In this document: positions 57,060 to 64,000 of the stretch, piece by piece
Position numbering within the stretch: the stretch's first letter is position 1
Layout of the letters: the number at the start of each line of letters is the position of its first letter
Program-made: the position numbers and the translations under genes
Assembly (NCBI GenBank): GCA_017163975.1
Contig: JAFFSR010000347.1
Span: 2,468,001-2,532,000, forward strand
Reading direction: 5' to 3'
Origin: Anastatus disparis
Taxonomy: Eukaryota; Arthropoda; Insecta; Hymenoptera; Eupelmidae
Length of the DNA: 64,000 nt
The notes under the pieces: generated by a model
What the model was told of the DNA's origin: nothing
Databases searched by the model: none
What the model saw: only the letters and a program-made list of their open reading frames with translations

Positions 57060-57740
57060 GGTAGCGAGGGTGGTTACTTGATGATCTCTAGCGGACTGGA
57101 CTGCTCAGTGGTTAATGTTCATCTAGAAGATTATGCATTTGCCATCCTTGGTGCCATACTTCCAAAGATATCACCGGCACATATATTATCGGTCGTTGTG
57201 TTAACATCATCTGACACTAAAAACAGTGCGATCAGAGACGGTTCGGGGGGTCCCATCTCGCTGCTGATTAGACGTTTGGAGGTGAATCTGGTGAGACAAA
57301 TACACATTGAAAAAAGGAAACTTACAAATTTCTCAACTGCAGATATTGATCTTTATCGTTTTGCTAGTTTATCTCTCATAAAAAGCCATTATTATATATT
57401 AATTAATTATTATCTCTAAAAAGATAAATATAAAATTTTCAAAGACCTCAAGAAATATGCTAAAGACAGAGGCATTAAGTTTGTGTGGCATAGAAATGCT
57501 AGATTTCTGGCAAGACGGAAAAGTGAGGAGAGAACATATACGTTTACTTCGATAAATGATATAGACGAAATGTGCAGTTCTGATAATATTATTTTAAACA
57601 AAAATATTAATAATGACAAATCTAAAGTAATTAGTGGATGCTTGAACAATGATGACGTTGGTTTCACTAATAAAAAATGCAATGTTGATAGTGAAAAGCT
57701 AGATAATAATAATGTCAACCTCTCTTTCCAATGACTACAC
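57060..57740 (+). pseudogene. LINE ORF1 remains
   Basis: Frame 57078-57419 ends in KRKLTNFSTADIDLYRF. A second frame from about 57420 contains KKYAKDRGIKFVWHRNARFLARRK (about 57450-57530), the baculovirus-FP-like domain often seen in insect LINE ORF1 proteins. It is followed by an Asn/Asp-rich tail to 57734. It is split by at least one frame change. Confidence 0.6.
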
Positions 57741-57759
57741 CGGGTCACTTCGAGGAGTC

Positions 57760-60592
57760 GAACAGGGAAAAAGGGTGAACTGCGGGCGGGCTTTTCGAAT
57801 GTGACCTTCAAAAAGCCTTAAGAGCTCACATTGAACAGGTGCGTAGACTCCTATGTGATGACCCTTCTTATGATCTGTTTGGAGTGGCTGAAACGTGGCT
57901 GGGACCGACTGTCTCGGATGACGTCATTCGGATCAAAGGGTTTAAAATATTTTGTCAAGACAAAAACCTTCATGTAGGCGAGGTTGCCCTTTATGTTAGG
58001 GATAATTTCAAATGTGATATATTAACTTCATCAAATACCACAACCAATACTACCAGTGGTAAACCCGAAGTTCCAGAGTATATCTTCGGCTCTTTTAAAG
58101 ATGGCAACTCAGAACTTGTGCTAGTTTTTTTCATTTAACGTCATCCTACCATTTCATTCACTAAAAATCATGATTCATTAGACTCTTTAAGAGATTCATC
58201 CTGTGATTTTGGATATAAAATTATAATGGGTGATCTGAATGCTGATCTCCTACCAGAAAGGAGTGATGCAAAGTTTCTCAGTAAACTGTCGCTTCAGTTG
58301 GTCCAGCATGGTGCCACGTCTATCACTCCAGCACCTTACACATCGATTGACTTGATTATTGTGGATGACAGTGACTGCATACTTGACGCATGTAAATTGC
58401 CTGCAAACTTTCATGTTCAAAACAATTTAATTGACTTTGCTGTTGCCTATGATACACGCACTGTAGATGAAAAATTAATTTAATATAGGAATTATAAAAG
58501 TATTTGTCAAAACATATTATTGGAAAAAATGGATGACTATGATTGGACACCACTAACAGAGGGTATAGTTGACCCAGAATCTGCACTTGGCTGCATTTGT
58601 GACAATTTAATTGATGTTATAGAAAATTAAGCACCAATAAAGACACTTAAATATACAAAAGATAAATCTCCGTGGTTTAATAAATAATTGTCGCAGATGC
58701 AGCGCAAGAGAAATGCTGTTTATCGAAGATATAAACGGACAAATGATATGCAATATCCCTCTGAATTTTCGCATTTACGAAAAACAGTGGACAAACAGTC
58801 TGAATATACAAGAATTACATACTATCACAATAGACTATTCGAATCTCTTGCAAATGGTAATGTCTGGAAGGAGTTTAATAAACCTGGGACTTCTATCCGG
58901 ACCTCGAGGGGACTTGAATGGATTCGCTCCCGATGAGCTTAATTCACACTTTGCTGGGGGGTCGGTTTCTCTGCATGATGATGATGACGGGCATCGCGAG
59001 AAATTTCTTTCTGAATGTAGTGAAAATGGTTTCATTTTTAAACAAATTAATATAAATGATGTTGTTTTCGCGATTTCTCATTTCTCATCTCAGGCGTGCG
59101 GTGAGGATGGAATTTCGTAAATCGTGATACTAAAAGCTTCACCATTTATTGGTGAATATCTTGTGACTCTTTTCAACCTCTGTTTTGCGCGGGGGGTCTT
59201 CCCTGGCCTTTGGAAGCAGGTACGCATTGTGCCTTTGAAAAAGTGCTCTGCACCTAAATCGCCTAAGGATTTTAGGCCTATTGCGATTCTGTGTTTTCTT
59301 TCGAAGGTACTTGAGAAGATTGCCCACGACCAATTGTAGAAGTATATTGCTATAAATAAGATACTTGATCCGATGCAGACTACTTCAGGAATCATCATTC
59401 GATACAGATAGCTATACTTAAATTAACAGACGACATAAGATCAGGCCTAGACAAAAAACTCGTCACACTTCTTTTGCTATTTGACCTCAGTAAGGCATTA
59501 GACACGATCTCTCTCTTCAAATTACTTGCAAGGCTTAGCTCGATGGGGTTTTCCAGGGCCGCTCTCGTGTGGATAAACTCCTATATTTCAGAAAGGAAAG
59601 AAATAGTTTAGACACATTTACAAAAAAGTCAGGTTGGCTAACAACTAACCTAGGAGTTTCACAGGGTTCAGTACTGGGGCCTTTGTTGTTTCGCCTTTAT
59701 ATTAACAACGTACCTGACGTTCTTGACTCTGGTAGTATTGAGCACCTACTGTAAGCAGACTACCTACAAATCTATACGCAGGTTCCTTGTGAGAATGTAG
59801 ATGAGGGTATTTGTATCCTTCAGAGGGCGGCCAAAGCGGTATCAGAGTGGGTGGTGGATGTTTCCCTTACTTTAAATGCTGATAAGACTAAAGTAATCGT
59901 CTTTGGTAGTAATCATTTTATTAATTCTTTTCATGCTGGGGCGCCAAGGACAATTGATCTTGGGGGAAGTATCGGAATTCTTTTTTCTGACTCTGTAACG
60001 AGCCTTGGTTGTTTTGACTCTAAGCTTTCTTGGGAGCCGCTCATTAATATGGTTAAAAAAAATTTAAAAGAGCATTATATGCTTTGCTGTTTTTTTGTCG
60101 GCACCACAGAGGCTCTGCGTAAACAACTTGCAACTGCCCTGCTGTTTCCACATCTCGATTACCGTTCAGTGGTTCTGCTTGATGCCTCACAGGAATTGAA
60201 AAGACGATTACAAAGACTGTAAAATTCGTGTGTGAAATATGTATTGGACGTTAGAATAGGAGCCCATATATCTCTTTGTAGAACTAGGTTGGGTTGGCTG
60301 CGTACTGATTCGAGGAGACTGTATTTTTTTGGCCGTACTTATGTACAAAATCGTACGCGTGAATACTCCGGAGCATCTAGTGGGTCTCTTTACTAGATGT
60401 GTACCTAGGACGGTTAGTAGGGGAGAAATTAAGGAGCTAGCGGTGCCCTTTATGCATACTGAAACTGGCAGGAATTCCTTCAAGGTTCAAGGAGCGCATT
60501 TTTAGGACTCCCTGCCTGCTGAGATTAAAAACCTTCCATCTCTCAGCAGGTTCAAGGCAGCAGTAAGGAGGTACTTGCTCGACCTTGATTGA
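57760..60592 (+). pseudogene. LINE ORF2: endonuclease and reverse transcriptase (CR1/Jockey-type)
   Basis: Endonuclease: LFGVAETWLGPTVSDDVI (catalytic Glu), IIMGDLNADLL near 58230, SIDLIIVDDSD. RT: CFARGVFPGLWKQVRIVPLKK, SPKDFRPIAILCFLSKVLEKI, DLSKALDTI, LGVSQGSVLGPLLF. The active-site box, normally YADD, here reads stop-A-D-Y (about 59754-59763). The end is SLSRFKAAVRRYLLDLD, near 60592, as in CR1-type ORF2. Many stops and frame changes. The superfamily is inferred from motif style. Confidence 0.85.
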
Positions 60593-60651
60593 ATTTAATA
60601 TTTTTAATTTATATCTTAATTTATTTTGTAATGTCTCATATATAGGCTTAA

Positions 60652-61024
60652 GGGGATGTAAAACGAACACTACACCTGTACCCATGAATCTGTCCTATTT
60701 TTTCATTTTATTGCAAAACTTGAGGAAAAGAAATGCTTTAGCTTGTAGTATTTACTATAAAGATTATTTAGTGAAATTTTCAAATAAATTTATTCATTAG
60801 TTTTTCAGAATTTTGGGTTCCAATATTTTATATTAAAATTTTTAGATTTGTCCAAGAGATCTAAAATTTTGAAAAACTAATCGATGGATTTATTCGAAAA
60901 TTTAATTAAATGATCTTCATGGTACATACTACAATCTAATGCATTTCTTCTGTTAAAATTTTGCAATAAAATAAAAAGATAGTCAATATTTATGAGTACA
61001 GGTGTAGTACCCGTTTACATCTCC
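60652..61024. mobile_element. TTAA-flanked foldback MITE in the LINE 3' UTR
   Basis: TTAA at 60648-60651 and 61025-61028. The ends ggggatgtaaaacg / cgtttacatctcc are inverted, and the inner arms (ctacacctgtac, tttcaaataaatt...) pair over most of the length. A second, independent TTAA element besides 15699-16068, with different ends. Confidence 0.8.
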
Positions 61025-61310
61025 TTAAGGTGTGAACGTATTTATGGTGTGACTGATGGCTGAATGATTAACACGTGAATGTTTTTTATTTTTTCATTTT
61101 TTTGTTTTGACTGCGTCGTATGCTTTTGCATACGCTTTCTATTGTTGAATTTTATTTAAATATTGTTATATTCTTTTGAACTTAAATTTTAACATATCGA
61201 CTAATAGATAAGGAATGACTGTTTTTAATTTATTGTATTATTGTGTGTATTTTTTATTATTTTGATTTTTGTTTGTATAATTCTGTAATATCACTTTTTA
61301 TAGTGACTTA

Positions 61311-61599
61311 CACTGAAAAGGAAATCGAACTTTCACTGTTCTCTACGGTACAGTATGTGTCATTTTTAGAATACAGTCAGTACACGGTTCGAAAAACGAA
61401 CTAGTAGTCTCTAGAGACGACTCATTACTCTCTGAGCGTAGACTTGCTATTCTCATCGTAGAAAGAAGCCTCGCAGAGAACACTCATTAGTCTCTAGGAA
61501 ACACTGCCTTTTCGTTCGTAATACAATGAATGTTCGCTAGCGACACTAACACCACTCATCGCCGTAGAGTACAATCACTATCCTAACCCCTTTTCAGTG
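61311..61599. mobile_element. TA-flanked MITE, 289 bp
   Basis: The TIR cactgaaaagg is at 61311 and its reverse complement ends at 61599. TA on both sides (61309-61310, 61600-61601). The interior has repeated ctctagagac / gtctctagg and ctctgcgagg-type words. It is inserted in the LINE 3' UTR. Confidence 0.75.
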
Positions 61600-61716
61600 T
61601 AGCTTTTGAGTATTATTCGGATTAGCTATTCGACTGTGATATCTTTACCTAAGTGCAATATTTATATTTACACATTGTGTGACACGCCTTTTTGTATATT
61701 TATACGAATAAATGCT

Positions 61717-61732
61717 TATCTATCTATCTATC
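61717..61732 (+). repeat. (TATC)n tail of the LINE
   Basis: A short tetranucleotide tail directly after aataaatgct, the kind of 3' microsatellite end seen in CR1/L2-type LINEs. A second LINE copy starts immediately after. Confidence 0.7.
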
Positions 61733-62745
61733 AGAGAGAAGGGATGAGCTACGAGCATGCTTTCTGAATGTGACTTTGTTAAGAGCTCACATTGGACAGG
61801 CGCGTGAGTTCCTAAGTGGTGGTCCTTCTTACAACATATTCGGAGTAGCTGAGACCTGGGTGGGTCCGTCTGTTTCGGATGACGTCATTCGGATGAAGGG
61901 GTATAAAGTGTTCAGACAGGACTGAAACCTGCGCGGTAAAGGAGTTGCCTTGTATATTAAAAAAAAATTAAATTGCACCATCTTGGCTACTCTGGATACT
62001 CAATTTTGTCATAGTGAAGGTAAACCGGAGGTGCCTGAATATATTTTCTGTTCTCTACAAATGGGCAGCTCTGAACCCGTGTTGGTTTCTGTTATTTATC
62101 GGCCTCCTGCTATTTTGTTTATTCGGAACACAGATTTATTAGATGATTTAAGAAATTATACCTCTGAATACTCTCATAATATTATGATGGGAGATCTCCT
62201 ACGTAAGAGCAGTGATGCCAAATTTCTTAAAAAGTTGTCGGCTGAGCTTTCGTTGCAGCTGATCTAGCACGGTGCCACGCATCACACACCAACGTCTCAT
62301 ACGTAGATTGACCTGATTCTTGTCGATGATAATGACACAGTACTTGACGCACGAAACTTACCGGCTAATTTTCACAGTCGGCTTAACTTAGTTGATGTAT
62401 TTATTTTCTGTAATCATGTCATAACAGATAAAAAAGCAATTGAGTATAGAAATTATAAAGATATTTGTCCAACATTTTTGGTACAGTATTTAGCCAGCTG
62501 TGATTTGACGCCATATAAAGTTGGTACAGTTGACCCGGAATCTGTACTTCACTGCCTCTGTGACAATCTCACGGCAGCAATACAAAATCTGGCGCTGCTA
62601 AAAACATTTAAACTTTGTAAAGATAAATTTCCATGGATGGACATAGGATCGTCGTAGATGCGGTGCAAAAGAGATGTCACGTATCGAAGATACAAACGGA
62701 CGAAGGATGAGAAATATCTCTCCAAATTCCATAGGGCTAGCGGAG
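61733..62745 (+). pseudogene. Second LINE copy, endonuclease region only
   Basis: Parallel to 57760-58760 throughout: RRDELRACFLNVT, IFGVAETWVGPSVSDDVI, KPEVPEYIFC, HNIMMGDL, PANFHSRLNLVDV and TYRRYKRTKDEK. It is clearly diverged from copy 1 at nucleotide level, with several stops. Homology ends near 62745, before the RT, so it is truncated at both ends. Confidence 0.8.
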
Positions 62746-62749
62746 ACTC

Positions 62750-63110
62750 TTTGATCAATAAAATTTCCCTGATTCTTCTAAAATTTGTATAAATTCATTT
62801 TCATTTTCATATTCCGAAGAAGAGTTACGATTCTCTATATTTATTAATCAATTTTTAAACTTATTTTCTGGTTCAGATAGACGTTTATTATCTTTCAAAG
62901 CTATACATTGAAAATATTGCCATAAGTAGTTTTTTTTACACAATTTTCTAGTATCTGCGTTCTATTTCCATATCTTATTATTGGAAATATTCGTCTAAAA
63001 TTACCTGATATAATTAATACTTTTTCTCCAATCTATTTACAATTATCACATATATTTTTAAACATGCAACCGCCTGCTTCGAAAGCATATTTTGATGTCA
63101 TCGTGATTTT
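62750..63110 (-). pseudogene. Helitron PIF1 helicase, central fragment
   Basis: Minus-strand frame with MTSKYAFEAGG (about 63105), IGEKVLIISGNFRRIFPII (the Walker-B-like region usually written LGGDFRQ-x-LPV), RYGNRTQILEN, NYLWQYFQCIALKDNKR and ENENEFIQILEESG. Two in-frame stops. This block belongs between the Rep part and the C-terminal motif of a Helitron and is the type of sequence missing from the copy at 18733-19911. Confidence 0.8.
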
Positions 63111-63547
63111 GTTTTAAATAAAAATTGATGCATTTTTTATTTTTCTCATTTATTTCGCTACTTGCACCAATTTTACATATTGTTTTTTTTAATTATGTTA
63201 AACCGTAATTCAAATGCTCCATTCATGTATTTTGAAATAAGTTATAATAGTATTCAGTAAGTAAGTTCGACCACTTCTACTTGGACCGTCTATATATATG
63301 TATATATATGGGGCATTCTTTGTGAATCGGTACCCCCCTTCTCCAAAATTGTAGTGGACTAGAAGAATTGTATGACGGCTTAAAATATTCCTTTTATCAT
63401 CTTATTTCAGATACACAGTGGCGTTTTCGAAAATTAAATATGGTGGCTCCAATATGGTGGCCAACACTTGGGAAGTTCGTAAAAAAGTTTCGAAATTTCA
63501 TGATAACTTGCTCATTTTTTAATTTTTCGTTTTTTTCTTACTAAACA
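63111..63547. other. Non-coding spacer
   Basis: AT-rich; includes an aatatggtggc word occurring twice near 63435-63465. Nothing further recognised. Confidence 0.4.
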
Positions 63548-64000
63548 CCCACACAGCATGAAAGATTGCTGCAAGGTTGCTGCAAGGTTTCATGAAAGTT
63601 TCGAAACTTCGCAGCAACCTTTCATGATACATTTATATGTCCGCGCTAACCCGGTTGAAATATTTCTAAAAACCTCGCAGCAATCTTTCAGAAAACCTCG
63701 CAGCAACCTTTCATGAAAACCTCACAGCAATATTTCAGGAAATGTAACAGAAACATTTCAAAAAACCTTGCAGCAATCTTTTAGAACACCTCGCCGCAAC
63801 CTTGCAGGAAATGTAACAGAAACATTTCAAGAAACCTCACAGGAATCTTGCGCGAAAAATAGCGAAAACATTTCAAGCAACCACACAGCAATTTTTCAGA
63901 AAATCTCGCCGTAACCTTGCAGAAAACCTCGTAGCAACCTTTTATGAGATATTGCAGCAACATTTATATGTCCGCGCTAGAACCCGGTTGAAATATTTCT
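63548..64000. mobile_element. Satellite-filled element, second copy (cut by window end)
   Basis: Starts cccacacagcatgaaagatt and continues with aacctcgcagcaacctttcatgaaa-type repeats. The order of words matches the reverse complement of the right end of 32522-35052, so it is the same family inverted. Confidence 0.85.

Overview
The window reads as a transposon graveyard from an AT-rich animal genome, most likely an insect. The evidence is the element mix: a Gypsy-type endogenous retrovirus with baculovirus-F-like envelope genes (errantivirus-like), a long-LTR Gypsy of Osvaldo/Ulysses type with a Lys-tRNA-like primer site, a Helitron, a THAP/YqaJ (ISL2EU-type) DNA transposon, CR1/Jockey-type LINEs and many foldback MITEs. 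No host gene, tRNA, rRNA or CRISPR array could be supported. Almost every long open frame inside the CACATA, CTCCGT and GCAACCTTTCATGAAA arrays is a repeat artefact.

Layout. 304-4145 is a DNA transposon with TIRs, a spliced SWIM/YqaJ nuclease gene (+) and a THAP-DDE transposase (-), both broken. 4516-8310 is non-coding and ends in TA and CACATA arrays. 8956-16220 is a piece of a long Gypsy LTR, split by about 5.5 kb of nested TIR and foldback elements: a TA-flanked one, a hAT-like one with an 8-bp duplication, and hairpins. It also carries a TTAA-flanked MITE. 16285-18625 is simple and minisatellite repeat. 18733-19911 and 42484-42780 are two parts of one Helitron. A 22.6 kb retrovirus-like element (19912-42479, minus strand) sits between them, flanked by TACG on both sides. 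43003-56760 is a second Gypsy, arranged LTR-internal-LTR-internal and riddled with insertions. 57060-62745 holds a LINE followed head-to-tail by a truncated relative. 62750-63110 is a further Helitron helicase fragment, and 63548-64000 is the end of a satellite-filled DNA element also present at 32522-35052.

The most interesting system is the 22.6 kb element. Read 5'->3' on the minus strand it has an LTR, a very long leader, gag, a -1 shifted protease, RT (N-terminal half deleted), RNase H and integrase. Then come three tandem, divergent envelope-like genes and two further accessory frames: a duplicated Cys/His-rich protein, and a small CxxC protein with an acidic tail. Three of these five main frames start within a base or two of a pyrimidine-rich splice-acceptor AG, a fourth has AAG where the ATG is expected, and a fifth has an acceptor about 25 bases upstream. 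This suggests a complex alternatively spliced retrovirus. The two LTRs differ by only about a dozen substitutions by eye, yet the body carries several stops, frameshifts and two nested insertions.

A second theme is a set of non-autonomous DNA elements whose interiors are filled with short tandem repeats in inverted halves (10071-10726, 12449-13925, 32522-35052). All boundaries and duplications were read by eye. Superfamily names rest on duplication length and visible motifs and are inference.
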